DNA of 64,000 nt from Linanthus parryae (GCA_023055425.1 JALGPY010000007.1:19912001-19976000); one strand, 5' to 3'. Counted from the first letter of the stretch, positions 1 through 10,644 are shown. Program-made: numbers and translations. Notes: generated from the sequence alone by a model not told the origin.

Positions 1-655
1 TCTTCCATCTCACCCCACTTTGAATCAGCTTCTTGCTACTAAAGATACTCTTCCAAGCAAAAGAGGCATTGTTATGAATTTCAGCATCGAGTATGTGGCT
101 ATTTGGGTAGTACTTGTGCTTAAAAACACGACTCACTAGCGAATCAGAGTTCATCAATCTCTAAAACTACTTTCCTAGGAGGGATGTGTTGAAATCTTTG
201 AGGTCTTTAAACCCTAGTCCACCCTGCTCCTTTGAGGTTTTTAGCTTAGACCAAGCAAGCTAATGCCCCCCTTTCTGGCCTTCAGATTTTTCCCGCCAAA
301 AGTTGCTACAAAGTGATTCTAACTTGTTGCACATCATGTCACGTACCTTAAAATTGTTCATCGTGTATATTGGAATTGACTGAATAACTGCTTTAATAAG
401 AATTTCTTTACCTGCCACTAAAAGAGATGGTTGCTTCCACCCATTTAACTTATTCGCCACCTTCTCTATAAGAGTTCCAAAATGCTTCATCCATCCTTTG
501 CTAATAACTGCTAGTAATCCCAAGTATTTCTCGTGAATAGAGGTCTTTGCAACTCCAGGTAGGTGACTGAGATCATCTTGGAGTTGAGGGTTCACATTTG
601 ATGTGAAGACAATTGACGATTTATTATAATTAACCCATTTATTTTCTTTCAATCT
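1..655 (-). pseudogene. LINE relic (reverse-transcriptase C-terminal region)
   Basis: On the minus strand a 130-codon frame (652-260) reads like the part of plant L1-type ORF2 just after the RT core: a KYLGL motif, then GWK and a LLVAGKEILIKAVIQSIP block. After an in-frame TAG the same frame continues toward position 1 with GGLGFKDLKDFNTSLLGK, a second stop, then SLVSRVFKHKYYP and ASFAWKSI, all typical of the segment between RT and the zf-RVT domain. The two stops and the lack of the catalytic RT half mark it as dead. It runs off the left edge, so its full length is unknown. Confidence 0.85.
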
Positions 656-1027
656 CTTCCATTAGCTTTCTCCAATTTCGAGTTTCTCTATAATATTTGA
701 ATATGGGAATTTAAGAATCAAACTCATTTGAAATCTGGACATAAATTGGGCATTCTACATGAATCCCAAATTGGAATTCTACAATATGTTAATATCTGCT
801 TATAGTATTGTTTTTGACATATGATTTATGATTACTTGTTGATAATTGACTTTGGTCTAATGGGCATTTTAACCATGTTTCGATTGTTGTTTGCTGATTT
901 GTGCTCTAATCTGTAATCGAAGTGCGATATTTTTTGGTAATGCAAAAACTTAAATATTTTGTCGTAATTTTGCTTGTCCTGTCGTAATTTTTCATTTTAC
1001 ATTGTTAATTTAAATTATGTTCGCCTG
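656..1027. other. AT-rich spacer without recognised genes
   Basis: No coding potential, RNA gene or terminal repeats are visible. It ends at the target site of the LINE that starts at 1041. Confidence 0.5.
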
Positions 1028-1040
1028 AAAGAAAATCCTG

Positions 1041-4000
1041 ATGGAAACTAGACTGTATGGAAACTAGACTGTATGCAAGGGAGATGGAGGTAATAAAGTT
1101 CAGGTGTGGGTATGCAAACGGGGTTTTTGCTAGCTGTGAAGAACGCCGTGGTGGCCTAGCTCTTTTGTGGGACAGGGAAGTTGATTTTTCTCTACATCGA
1201 TGTAATCGATTTTTTATCAAAGGGGAAGTGCATTCCGCGGGTTCGTCATGTCCTTGGGTTTTCACGGGTTTTTATGGCGACCCGGAAAGATCTCAACAAC
1301 ACCATTCATGGGAGCTATTATCTCGCATTAGGCCAGGGAATCAGCCATGGCTAGTAGTGGGAGATTTTAATGCCATAACTTCTAACGTCGAGAAAGAAGG
1401 TGGAAGAGAAGTCACCTTGCGACAAGTAGAAGAATTTCGCAACGTTTTGCAAAAGTTGGAGTTGAGAGATCTAGGGTTTACGGGTAATCTGTACACCTGG
1501 TCAAACAACCAACCTGATGATAAAGCAATACGTGAGCGGATAGATCGTTGTGTGGTAACAGACAATTGGATAGAAAAATTTGGGAGAGCCCGAGTTAATC
1601 ATCTCGTCGCAGATACGTCAGATCACGTACCTTTGGAGGTGATAGTTTCGGAGAACAGTAGTACAGGAAAGGTGCAAAGACGCTTTCAACTGGAAGCAAT
1701 GTGGTTCGAAAATCCTCTGTGTGCAACGGAGATTGAAGATGGGTGGAAGGGAATGGTTGGGACGGTTTCGGAGAAGCTGACGTTGGTTTCACAGAGGCTC
1801 CAACAGTGGGATAACAGGATATTCGGGAATGTCCGAAAGCAACTGAAGCAACACAGATCGAAGCTGGAGAACCTAGGCAGTCTACCCCAGTCTTCTGCAA
1901 ATCTACGGGAGGCGAGAGAAACGAAGGAGAAGATATCAGCCTTGTTGAAAAACGAAGAAATAATGTGGAGACAACGTTCGAGGGCTTTGTGGTTGAAAGC
2001 TGGGGACAGAAATACGAAGTTTTTTCACAGAAAGTCAACAATTCGGAGAGCCCGAAACAAAATAGTCGGAATAGAAGATCAGCAAGGGAATTGGATCGAG
2101 GAACCAGAACAGGTAACAAAGATTATTGAGGGTTATTTTACTACTATTTTTTCTTCTAATAACCCTTTAAGGGCCACGATGGAACCCCTGCTAGCCAATG
2201 TAGAGGAACTTATCTCTTCGGCAAGTAGGTCAATGTTGGATCAGAAGTTCACAGCAGCCGAAGTCTTTGAAGCAGTCAAGAATATGCCGGGCCAAAAAGC
2301 ACCGGGTCCCGATGGTTTGCCGGCTATGTTTTATCAAAAAATGTGGCCAGTAGTTGGAAACGAAGTCACTAACACGTGTTTGAAGATTCTCAATGAAGGA
2401 GGAGATATGGGAGAATTTAACCATACGCTTATTGCCCTCATTCCCAAGATTAAACAGGTTCGTAAAGTATCAGATTTCCGACCTATTTCACTTTGTTCTA
2501 CAATTTATAAAATAATTACAAAGTGTATGGCGAATCGGTTGAAACTTGTACTTGATGAACTAATTGCTGAAAATCAGAGTGCCTTTGTACCGGGAAGGCT
2601 TATTTCTGATAATATTTTGACGGCCTTTGAGGTATTGCATTCGATGAAAACAAAGAAGGATAAGGATGGTCTAATAGCTTTAAAGCTTGATATGAGCAAG
2701 GCCTACGATAGAGTAGAATGGGATTTTCTACGAGCTGTTATGGAGCGAATGGGTTTTGGTTTTAGATGGATCACTTTAGTAATGCATTGTATTTCTTCGG
2801 CTACTTATAGTCTGAATATAAATGGAGGGGTTCAAGGGAAGATCGTACCTGAAAGGGGGCTAAGGCAGGGATGTCCATTATCCCCCTACCTTTTTCTCTT
2901 GGTCAGCGAGACATTGTCACGTAGCTTGACGAAGTCAGTGGAAGAGGGGCATATCTCTGGAGCAACAGCGTCGAGGAATGGGCCAACAGTATCACATCTG
3001 TTTTTTGCTGATGATAGCCTAATTTTTACAAAAGCTACTGAATATGAACTGAAAAATCTTCTAGATTTATTACAGGTTTACGAAGATGCATCTGGACAAA
3101 TGATAAATCTTCAAAAATCAGCCATGGTGTTTTCCGAAAACGTCCAAGCAGATAGGCGGGAACTGTTGAGTTCTCTTTCGGGAATTCCTACAGTTTGCAG
3201 CCATGACAGTTACCTCGGGCTACCTACAACATTCGGCATGAAGAAAAAAGTCACTTTCCAGAAGATTATCGAAAGTATTTGCGCAAAACTAAAAGGGTGG
3301 AAGGAGAGAACACTTTCGGTTGCAGGAAAAGAAGACTTAATCAAAGCGGTAATTCAAGCAATTCCTAATTACGCTATGAGTTGTTTTCTATTACCTGTAA
3401 GTATTTGCCAGGATATAGAAAGACTTATCAGACAATTTTGGTGCGGAGATGAGCAAGACAAAAGGAAAATGCACTGGCTGAACTGGGAGAAGTTAAAGAT
3501 GAACAAAGAAGTTGGAGGACTTGGTTTCAAAGATTTCCAGAATTTTAATATTTCGTTGTTGGCGAAACAAGCTTGGAGAGTGATAAAAAAGCCGGACAGC
3601 CTTCTTAGCAAAGTTTTACGGGCTAAGTATTTTCGAAATGGGGACTTCCTACACTTTAAACAAAAATCACAAGTTTCGTTTGCCTTTCGAAGTATTCTAG
3701 CTGGTCGTCAATTATTGTTAAAAGGACTAGAGTGGAAGATATGCTCAGGTGCACAAGTGAATTTATTCAAGGACAAGTTGATTCCGAGAGATTGTACCAG
3801 TGCTGTAATAACCCCAAGTCCAGATTATGCGACCATGAAAGTTGCGCAGTGCATTACAGATGGTGAGTGGAATGAAAATCGTCTGCGAACTTACCTCTGG
3901 GAAGTAGACGTGGATGATATCTTGAAGATTCCAATAGATTTGCAATCAGGGGAAGATAAAGTTAGATGGGGTATGACCCCTACTGGAGTTTATTCAACAT

Positions 4001-5089
4001 CAACAGGTTACAAGCTTCAAAACCAAACAGTGGGTGGCTTGGGAGAACCTTCTACTGGCATCAACAGACCCTGGTTCAAAAACATTTGGACGATGAGAAT
4101 ACCGAAGAAATTAGCCTTTACAGTGTGGAGATTGTGGCACGATTCATTACCGGTAGCAATTAAACTGAGGGAGAAGGGGATTACCGTGCCAGTACTGTGT
4201 AGCGCTTGCAAATCGGCCCCTGAGACGGCAGACCATTTCTTCCGAAGGTGCTCCGTCACGGCTAAAGTGGGGAGAGAGTTCACGGACTTCAAGACCAACC
4301 AATCAAGAACCCAGAACATTCAGACATGGATTGAGGAGGTTTTCACGCAACACCCGAAGAAGATAAGTGAGATCTGGGCAACGGTAGTTTGGTGTCTATG
4401 GAACAAGCGAAATGACAATCGATTTAACGGAGCAGATTTCACAGTGGATAGAGTAGTAGACAAAGTCAAATTCTATCTAAAGGAATTTGGACTAATGACA
4501 GAGGATGAAGGAATAGGAGGAGGAGCAGAGATTTGTGAAGAGATTTTGTGGAAACCTCCACCTGAGGGCTGGACGAAAATCAACACTGACATAGCTTGCG
4601 TGCCGGACAGAAATGTCGCCGGAGCTGGCTGTCTTCTGAGGGATTCAACGGGACACTTTGTCCGAGGAAGATTTGAACGCATACCGTTTGACAAATCGGT
4701 GCTATTGATGAAATTGCGTGGAATCGAGAAGGGATTGATCCTGGGAAGAGATGCTCGGTGTCAAAAACTCCAATTGGAGTCTGATTCAAAAATGGCGATA
4801 CATCTACTGATGAAGTGGGAGACCAGCCGAAGGAGTTTTGAAGGGAACGAGGAGATAGCTTCGGTTAACGACAGATGTTTAAAGATGCTTTTGGGTTTCG
4901 AGAAAGTGGAGCTTCTACACGTTTTACGAGGTGGCAATAAAGCAGCTGACTCTTTTGCCAAAAGATCCTTATTGTTTACCAATTTGAGTTTATATACCCG
5001 TCCTCCGGATTGGGCAAATGATGTACTAGAGAACGATAGACTGGGTATGCTTTGTGGCGATTAATGAAAATCTTTTCTCTCAAAAAAAA
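1041..5089 (+). mobile_element. Young 5'-truncated L1-type LINE with target-site duplication
   Basis: The element is bounded by a 13-bp target-site duplication AAAGAAAATCCTG (1028-1040 and about 5090-5102). It ends with a very short 3' UTR and an A-run from 5082. The A-run and the start of the 3' duplication share As, so the exact right border is ambiguous by a few bases. The 5' end is truncated: no ORF1 is present and the endonuclease lacks its first strand. The first 16 bp (1041-1056) are repeated exactly at 1057-1072. The long uninterrupted reading frame and clear target duplication point to recent insertion, convergent to AS1 and about 240 bp past its stop codon. Confidence 0.93.
1057..5064 (+). 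CDS. LINE ORF2 polyprotein, N-terminally truncated (endonuclease-RT-RNase H)
   Basis: The 1335-codon frame holds an APE-type endonuclease lacking its N-terminal asparagine motif (it opens at the METRL position; GDFNAI near residue 103, SDHVPL near 188). A non-LTR reverse transcriptase follows (RQGCPLSP near 603, FADD near 650), then a zf-RVT zinc-binding segment (about 1005-1080) and a C-terminal RNase H-like domain (NTD near 1176, ESDS, NKAADSFAK). In the RNase H domain the usual Glu of the AEL motif appears as Lys (MKLRGIEKGL, residue about 1219), so that activity is probably impaired. The ATG is internal to the original ORF2 and may not be used. With part of the endonuclease missing this copy is unlikely to be autonomous, although no stop interrupts it. 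Confidence 0.92.
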   Translation: METRLYAREMEVIKFRCGYANGVFASCEERRGGLALLWDREVDFSLHRCNRFFIKGEVHSAGSSCPWVFTGFYGDPERSQQHHSWELLSRIRPGNQPWLVVGDFNAITSNVEKEGGREVTLRQVEEFRNVLQKLELRDLGFTGNLYTWSNNQPDDKAIRERIDRCVVTDNWIEKFGRARVNHLVADTSDHVPLEVIVSENSSTGKVQRRFQLEAMWFENPLCATEIEDGWKGMVGTVSEKLTLVSQRLQQWDNRIFGNVRKQLKQHRSKLENLGSLPQSSANLREARETKEKISALLKNEEIMWRQRSRALWLKAGDRNTKFFHRKSTIRRARNKIVGIEDQQGNWIEEPEQVTKIIEGYFTTIFSSNNPLRATMEPLLANVEELISSASRSMLDQKFTAAEVFEAVKNMPGQKAPGPDGLPAMFYQKMWPVVGNEVTNTCLKILNEGGDMGEFNHTLIALIPKIKQVRKVSDFRPISLCSTIYKIITKCMANRLKLVLDELIAENQSAFVPGRLISDNILTAFEVLHSMKTKKDKDGLIALKLDMSKAYDRVEWDFLRAVMERMGFGFRWITLVMHCISSATYSLNINGGVQGKIVPERGLRQGCPLSPYLFLLVSETLSRSLTKSVEEGHISGATASRNGPTVSHLFFADDSLIFTKATEYELKNLLDLLQVYEDASGQMINLQKSAMVFSENVQADRRELLSSLSGIPTVCSHDSYLGLPTTFGMKKKVTFQKIIESICAKLKGWKERTLSVAGKEDLIKAVIQAIPNYAMSCFLLPVSICQDIERLIRQFWCGDEQDKRKMHWLNWEKLKMNKEVGGLGFKDFQNFNISLLAKQAWRVIKKPDSLLSKVLRAKYFRNGDFLHFKQKSQVSFAFRSILAGRQLLLKGLEWKICSGAQVNLFKDKLIPRDCTSAVITPSPDYATMKVAQCITDGEWNENRLRTYLWEVDVDDILKIPIDLQSGEDKVRWGMTPTGVYSTSTGYKLQNQTVGGLGEPSTGINRPWFKNIWTMRIPKKLAFTVWRLWHDSLPVAIKLREKGITVPVLCSACKSAPETADHFFRRCSVTAKVGREFTDFKTNQSRTQNIQTWIEEVFTQHPKKISEIWATVVWCLWNKRNDNRFNGADFTVDRVVDKVKFYLKEFGLMTEDEGIGGGAEICEEILWKPPPEGWTKINTDIACVPDRNVAGAGCLLRDSTGHFVRGRFERIPFDKSVLLMKLRGIEKGLILGRDARCQKLQLESDSKMAIHLLMKWETSRRSFEGNEEIASVNDRCLKMLLGFEKVELLHVLRGGNKAADSFAKRSLLFTNLSLYTRPPDWANDVLENDRLGMLCGD

Positions 5090-5102
5090 AAAGAAAATCC
5101 TG

Positions 5103-5326
5103 TCTCCGCCTCTGCTTAGAACAGCAAAAGAAAATTGGGGATCAAAAATATTACTAGGGAGGGAGTAATTAATAGCAGCATGAGGCACCACTATTATCAT
5201 CTGATCATTTGATTAAGCTAACACACATCCTATATCTTGTACTTGTAGCAGTATCTGTAAGCACTAATACAATTCAAATCTGTAGTTCTTAAAACACTAA
5301 ACCAGATCACCATCATCAATTCCATC
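5103..5326 (-). other. Probable AS1 3' UTR / downstream flank
   Basis: AT-rich sequence between the AS1 stop codon and the LINE target site. No other reading frame or RNA gene is evident. The LINE may sit in or just beyond the AS1 3' UTR. Confidence 0.5.
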
Positions 5327-6394
5327 TTACTCCAAATGATAACAACTGAGTCCAATTCTTTCCACAATCTTCTTCATCTTCTCCTGCTTTCTAACCAAAT
5401 CCTCCATTAACTTTACCTCTCTAATCTCATCCTCTCTCTGAATCTCAGCCATCTTCTCCCTATACTCAATCTCGATCTCTGTCAGAGACGCCATTTCCTC
5501 CTCCCTCAAGCTCCTCAACCTCAATTCGAATTCCTCCATCTTCTCCCTCCTCTTCCTCGCCTTCTCCGCCTCCAGCTGTTGCTCCAGCCGGTTCAGCCTC
5601 CACTTCGCCTCCTTCTTCTGCAAAACCCAGCTCTGGTTCGCTTCCTCCACCTCTGTACAGTACTTAACCAGCCCACCCACTTGCAGAACCGGCCCCGGAG
5701 CGAAGAACCGGCTCGGTGGGGAGATTTCCGGTTGGACCGGATCCGGTTCGGATGGGGAGAGCGTCAGGCTGACCGACGGCGACGGCGTTGATGACGGCGA
5801 CGGAGAGGAGGAAGAACCGGTCATCCACGGCGGAAGAACCGGCGCCGGTTCGAGAGGAAACGGAAGAACCGGCGCCGGTTCGAGAGGAAACTGAACCGGC
5901 GCCGGTTCGAGAGGAAACTGAACCGGTCTGGGCCGGATCCGTACATATTTATCGGCGAAGGTCTCGAGAATATGGTCGTAACTACCCTCGCCGGCTCCGG
6001 CTCCGGCGACGGCGCCGGCGACCGGCGGGGGATCTGAGAAGTTGAGCTTGTGGGTCTTGTGGATCTGCTTGTGCTGCTTCTCCTTGAAGACCTCCCACCA
6101 CTTGCCGAGCCGTTTGGCGGTCCGACCGGGGACTTCGGCGGCGATCTTCTTCCACTTGTTGCCGTACTTTTGCTGGAGATTGACGACGAGGGTTTGTTCC
6201 TCCGGCGTGAGAGTCCCTTTTTTGATGCCCGGTTTGAGGTAATTTTTCCATCGCTCGAGGCATGATTTGGGGTCTCTGTCAAGGGTTTGGCCCATCCGGT
6301 TCGAGAGGAGAGACCATTCTTTTGGGCCGTGTTGGTTGACGTAGGCAAGGAGGAGGGCGTCTTCTTCCGGTTGCCATCGCTGACGGTCTTTCAT
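5327..6394 (-). CDS. AS1: ASYMMETRIC LEAVES 1 / PHANTASTICA-type MYB transcription factor
   Basis: The 355-residue product starts MKDRQRWQPEEDALLLAYV and carries two MYB repeats in residues 1-110 (SCLERWKNYLKPGIKKG, then NKWKKIAAEVPGRTAKRLGKWWEVFKEK), the signature of the ARP family (AS1/PHANTASTICA/ROUGH SHEATH2). A Ser/Pro linker contains SVSLTLSPSEP, and the C-terminal 100 residues form a charged coiled coil. Arabidopsis AS1 is of similar length (about 367). Known role: a nuclear repressor acting with the LOB-domain protein AS2 to silence class I KNOX genes and set leaf polarity. The CDS is intronless, as in other plants. A proline-rich linker at about residues 153-185 contains a tandemly repeated PVQFPLEPA-like unit (DNA 5835-5935). 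The start is supported by the family N-terminus. Confidence 0.95.
   Translation of the reverse strand: MKDRQRWQPEEDALLLAYVNQHGPKEWSLLSNRMGQTLDRDPKSCLERWKNYLKPGIKKGTLTPEEQTLVVNLQQKYGNKWKKIAAEVPGRTAKRLGKWWEVFKEKQHKQIHKTHKLNFSDPPPVAGAVAGAGAGEGSYDHILETFADKYVRIRPRPVQFPLEPAPVQFPLEPAPVLPFPLEPAPVLPPWMTGSSSSPSPSSTPSPSVSLTLSPSEPDPVQPEISPPSRFFAPGPVLQVGGLVKYCTEVEEANQSWVLQKKEAKWRLNRLEQQLEAEKARKRREKMEEFELRLRSLREEEMASLTEIEIEYREKMAEIQREDEIREVKLMEDLVRKQEKMKKIVERIGLSCYHLE
5835..5935 (-). repeat. Minisatellite inside AS1 coding sequence
   Basis: About three copies of a roughly 28-30-bp unit containing GGCGCCGGTTCGAGAGGAAAC, in frame, encode a repeated FPLEPAPV stretch between the MYB region and the coiled coil. 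Confidence 0.85.
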
Positions 6395-6611
6395 TTCCGG
6401 TGAGGTTTAACCATTTTAGTGTGGGGGAGAGAGAAGGGATGGGGAAGATGAAAGTGGGAGGGAACAGTGGGAGGCTAAAAACCTACTCATTCTTGTTGAT
6501 GGGGGTCTAGCTTCATGCAAGTACAGATGAGAAAGATTAGCATGTTCCGTGAGCACCATTCCCCTTTGACAACACATTTAAACTTACAAATTCGAGAAAT
6601 TTCGACATTTA
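6395..6611 (-). promoter_or_regulatory. AS1 upstream region
   Basis: Immediately upstream of the AS1 start on the minus strand the sequence is CT-rich (GA-rich on the plus strand, 6418-6475), as in a plant 5' leader. No TATA box could be assigned with confidence. A transposon begins about 220 bp upstream of the start codon. Confidence 0.4.
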
Positions 6612-8452
6612 GGCCTCGTTTGGGTAGCGGATAAGGAGGGGGATATGATATGATATCCCCTCTCTGATCTTATCCTTTGTTTGGGTAGCGGATAAGGGGG
6701 GTGAAATCATATCCAAGTCATATCCTCCCTCTTCTTTTTTGCCTAAAATCTTATACCATGGGGGTGATGGTATACATCAGATAAGAGGTGGGAAGGATAT
6801 GGGCTCATTTCTCTGGACAAAAATGCCCTCATCAATATGCCAAAATGACATGGGTATAAATACCCAAACCTAACTACTGTTCACCATCTCTATCTCTTCT
6901 CTCCCAGCCATCTCTTCTCTCCTCTCTTTAACTCCTCTCCCCGTTCAAGCTAATGCACGAAGCCACCACAGCCGCCGTCGACCGTTGTCTTCCTCCAACA
7001 CCATAGCCGCCGTCAACTTCGACCGCTATCGAGAAGCCCACCACCACCATCGCCGTGAGAAGCCAGTGCACCACCATCGCCTCCTCCTCCTCCTTCACCC
7101 ACCACCGTCTTCATCCCTCAACCACCGGAGCCCACAGGGATGTAATCATGGAAGAAGTAGGTGGGTTCAATCCAATTAAAATTCTAGGTTTAGATTGATA
7201 TGGGATTTTTTGTTTGGGTTTTGAATGATTTGGGTATTTCTGAGTTTAAATTGAATTGGGGATTTCTGGGTTTAAATTGATCTGCAGTGGTTTATATGGT
7301 GGTGGTGGGTTTAATTTTTTTTGGAATTTTTGTGTGTGATGATCTTGATCTGGGTTTAATTCATCAGAGGTTGTGAGTTTTCTGAAGGCTTACTTTGCTT
7401 GATTGACATGTGTACTCACTGCTAGTTGCTGCCTGCTATAGAATTTCCCTCCTCAGGTTAGATTCCTCAGCCCAGGATTCAAACTTGATGAGTATCTGTG
7501 GGTTTCAATGAATCATAGGTTTTGGGTGTTTAAATTTGTTGATATACATGCTGCTGTTACAAATAATGAATTTGGAAATTGAGGAAGTTGGCATATTTTT
7601 CTTTTTGTCAACTACGGAATCAATAACTCTGACCAACAATTATCCGATTTCTACATATTTTACAACTGGATTAAAGTCAGGGTTTTTAATCCAGAAACCA
7701 CTGCAACATTTTGTGATATTGGTTGAAACCAAACCAGCTTATTCAGAAACCAAAAATAGTTTCAAATGAAAAAATGCTTATTCACTTTGGTGATGGCTGA
7801 GGTTACACGGAGTATCCTAGACGATATCCAATGGTGCATATTATTTGCTGACTATATATGGTTTAGTTGATGATAAAATGGAGTGGGCTAGTAAGTTATA
7901 AATATGGATGGATCATTTAGAATAAAAAGGATCTAGGATTAGTCGGACTGACACGGAGTATATGGAGCGTAATTTTAGTGTCCATCTTATAGTGGGAGAA
8001 GAAGCAATTTTAGTGTCTAGATATGGAGATGTGTTCAAACTTCAGCGTTCTATTGGAGATGGTGGCTATGTTGAGAGAAACTCGACCAGGTTGCTATGTT
8101 CAGCGTTCTATTAGGTCTTTTCTTACCAAAAAAATGGAATGAGTCAGTATATTCGCATATGAATAGACACGTATATTGACCATGTTTTAATCAATAAGAG
8201 TCATTATTGACGCTAAAAAAACTTATGTGAGGCTGTGATGATGAATTTTCTCGAGCAATGATTCAGCCATTGTTAAGAAATATTATATCAAATCACTGCA
8301 TTGAGGGTAGTATAGTCATTTAGACACATATCATGTTTCTTATCCTGCCTCATATTTTGCAGCACCCAAACACAGTAAGCCAGCATATCATATCAGGCCT
8401 TATCCGACAGCATACATATCCTACCTCATACCCCAGCATAACCCATGCAGTA
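6612..8452. mobile_element. Probable non-autonomous DNA transposon, about 1.8 kb
   Basis: The left end opens GGCCTCGTTTGGGTAGCGG and repeats GTTTGGGTAGCGGATAAGG about 68 bp inside, around a GATATGATATGATATC block. The right end, read in reverse, has a matching but diverged order (GGATAAGGCC, TGATATGATATG, GTGTTTGGGTGC), suggesting terminal inverted repeats. Inside is a TATA-like TATAAATA (6856), a CT-rich leader, and a short His/Ser/Leu-rich frame (6985-7179) that looks like leader sequence. No transposase is recognisable and no target duplication could be fixed, so the superfamily is unresolved. Confidence 0.5.
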
Positions 8453-9430
8453 TCTATTTTACCAATTAACGATTATGTGATAAAATAGATTCTGTTTGTA
8501 TCAAACTATCTGTGAGCTAATAGAGTAAGGGGTTAGATGTCAAAAATTCTAAAACTTATTCAGAAAATCGTATCATTTTGCAATCCATATCACACGATTA
8601 AATAGACTCCGATACGAATCAATTGTGTGATATGTAACGTACATGTTCACTTATCGAGGCAAATGCGACCTGCTATGTAGTACAATACTGTATCTCTAGT
8701 TTTTATGAATCATTAAAAAATCCAACTTTTTTTATGAATCATTTAAAAATTCAGATTGATGAAACATACAGTATCTATTTTAACAGCTTTGGATTGTTTC
8801 GGACCAGATAACTAGTAGAACAATGTGTAAAAGAAAAACACTAACAAGAAGTGTCTTTCTTGTAGGTCTAGGTTGGACGATCAATTCAAAAAGCCTGTTT
8901 GGTTCTAGTTGAAAATCTCAATAATCAGCTGAAAATAATCTGAAAAGAAAATTCAACTTAAATGAGAATCACAATCTATTTGGTATGAGCTGAAATTATG
9001 AATTACTAACTTCATCCATTTAATAAAATTTAAAGAGCTTCAAATTCAAATAATTGAATACACCTATTTATAAATAAACTGTGATCACGCTAATGTAAAA
9101 AATATATTAAAGATATTTTTTTTAGAGATTTTTTTTAGAGATTCTACAATTGCACACAGGTTAATTTAATCTGCAGATTATCATATTAATATCCGCAGTG
9201 GTTGACAAAAAAAAAAGATTAATGTCTGCAGATATAACAAACAAAATTATTGAAAAGATGTCGATTTCAATCCAATTCTATACCAAACATGCACTTAGTT
9301 TGCACTCCAAAATTATATACTTCGTGCATGAGAAAACGATTTAATAGAAGAATTTAATTACTGTTACTATTATAGAGTGTAGTCTAGTCATAAACTTGCA
9401 AAGAACAATAATTGAAGATGTACTCATATA
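8453..9430. other. AT-rich spacer, possible decayed MITE near 8893-9297
   Basis: No genes are visible. The segment from GCCTGTTTGGTTCTAG (about 8893) to TATACCAAACATGC (about 9280) has weakly matching inverted ends of the kind seen in plant MITEs, but target duplications are not clear. Confidence 0.35.
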
Positions 9431-9690
9431 CTACCTCCGTTTCGTCTGTTTTGTCTGCGTTTGACTTTTTAACCCGTAACTGAGTCACTTTGGCTTGGTG
9501 ATTTGGGTACCAAAACGATATACTTTTTTAACAATTTTTTCATGGTATTTTAGAATAAACTTTCCTCTATAACACCATGCAAAGATTACCAAATTCTTGA
9601 TTCGTTTTGCTAATCAAATCACCGGATGAAAGTAACTCAGTGAATAGTGACAAAAAGTGAAGTAGGCTGAAACAGGCGAAACAGAGGTAG
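9431..9690. mobile_element. Stowaway-type MITE, copy 1
   Basis: A 260-bp element with imperfect terminal inverted repeats (CTACCTCCGTTTCG... and its complement), flanked by TA (9429-9430, 9691-9692). The interior is palindromic around AAAACGATA/TTCGTTTTG. It belongs to the same family as the copies at 20758, 21297, 23716 and 31351. Confidence 0.88.
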
Positions 9691-10012
9691 TACTTGTGTG
9701 ATTGAAGCAGTGAATAACAATGTAGTGGTTGGGCACTGACTGCTTGTATGATGTAGCAGGAGAGGGGACAGAGTAAAGGCAGAATTGCAGATGGAAAAGA
9801 CCAGACGACGAGACCCCTACCTTTAGGTACAGTTTGATGTTGGGCAAGATGCCAAAGTGGATCTTCAACAGATTATTTACACCCACACCACCCCCATATT
9901 TTACCTTCCTTTAATATGTTCCCCTCTTGTTTCAAGAAATTACTGCTAATGATCTCACCTTTCTGTGTTCATCAGCTAAAAGTGTATCCTTTGAGGTAGT
10001 ATGACAGTAATA
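9691..10012. other. Spacer with no recognised feature
   Basis: No conserved coding frame or RNA gene; it lies between two MITEs. Confidence 0.4.
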
Positions 10013-10015
10013 TAA

Positions 10016-10641
10016 GGGCATCTCCAACCCCATGGGGGGAGGGGGAGGGGGAAGGGGAAAATCGTATAAAAATATAGTTCATCTCCAACCCCATGAGGGG
10101 AGGGGGAGGGGGAGGGGGTGCTATGGGGATAAATTTTGCCTTGGGTGAGGGATGGTTAGGGGGGATTTCCCCATGGACATCCCCTCCCCTTCCCCCTACA
10201 TGGAATGATTAATTAATTGAATATTTGATAATTTTAATTACACATACTAATATTTTGTGATTATATTATGTATTTTATTATTATGATTATTAAATTTTAT
10301 TTTGTATTATCTTTTAAAATTAATAATGTATTCACGATTGTTGGAAAGTATATTTACGAAAAGTCATCGTTATCTTATTTTTGTGTGTGTATGTGTGTGC
10401 GTATACTGGTAAAAAATTTTGCATTTATTTTTTTTGGTATTAATAATTCATTTTTAAATCATTAAACATATATTACAAATTAATTTTTTGGGTGGGGGGA
10501 AAGAAATGGGTTGGAGAAGATTAGTAGTTTGGCGGAAGGGGAGGGGGAGGGGGAGGGGGAAAATGGTGGGCCCGTGGGGGGGAGGGGGAGGGGGAGGGGG
10601 AGGTGAGGGGAGGGGGAAAAAGCAATGGGTTGGAGATGCTC
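10016..10641. mobile_element. PIF/Harbinger-like G-rich MITE
   Basis: It starts GGGCATCTCCAACCC and ends with the complement GGGTTGGAGATGCTC, flanked on both sides by TAA (10013-10015, 10642-10644), the 3-bp target preference of PIF/Harbinger elements. Both ends carry runs of GGGGGA units (10027-10060, 10095-10120, 10535-10615). An internal repeat of the left end starts near 10080. No transposase is present. Confidence 0.75.
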
Positions 10642-10644
10642 TAA

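Noticed and set aside
1595..2119. 174-codon antisense open frame inside the first LINE
   Set aside because: It is the complement of well-recognised LINE ORF2 coding sequence, with no family features of its own.
5821..6348. Arg/Ser-rich and other alternative frames over AS1
   Set aside because: GC-rich AS1 coding sequence leaves long shadow frames; only the MYB frame is conserved.
6985..7179. 64-codon His/Leu/Ser-rich frame
   Set aside because: Low-complexity leader-like sequence inside a probable transposon; no start context or family.
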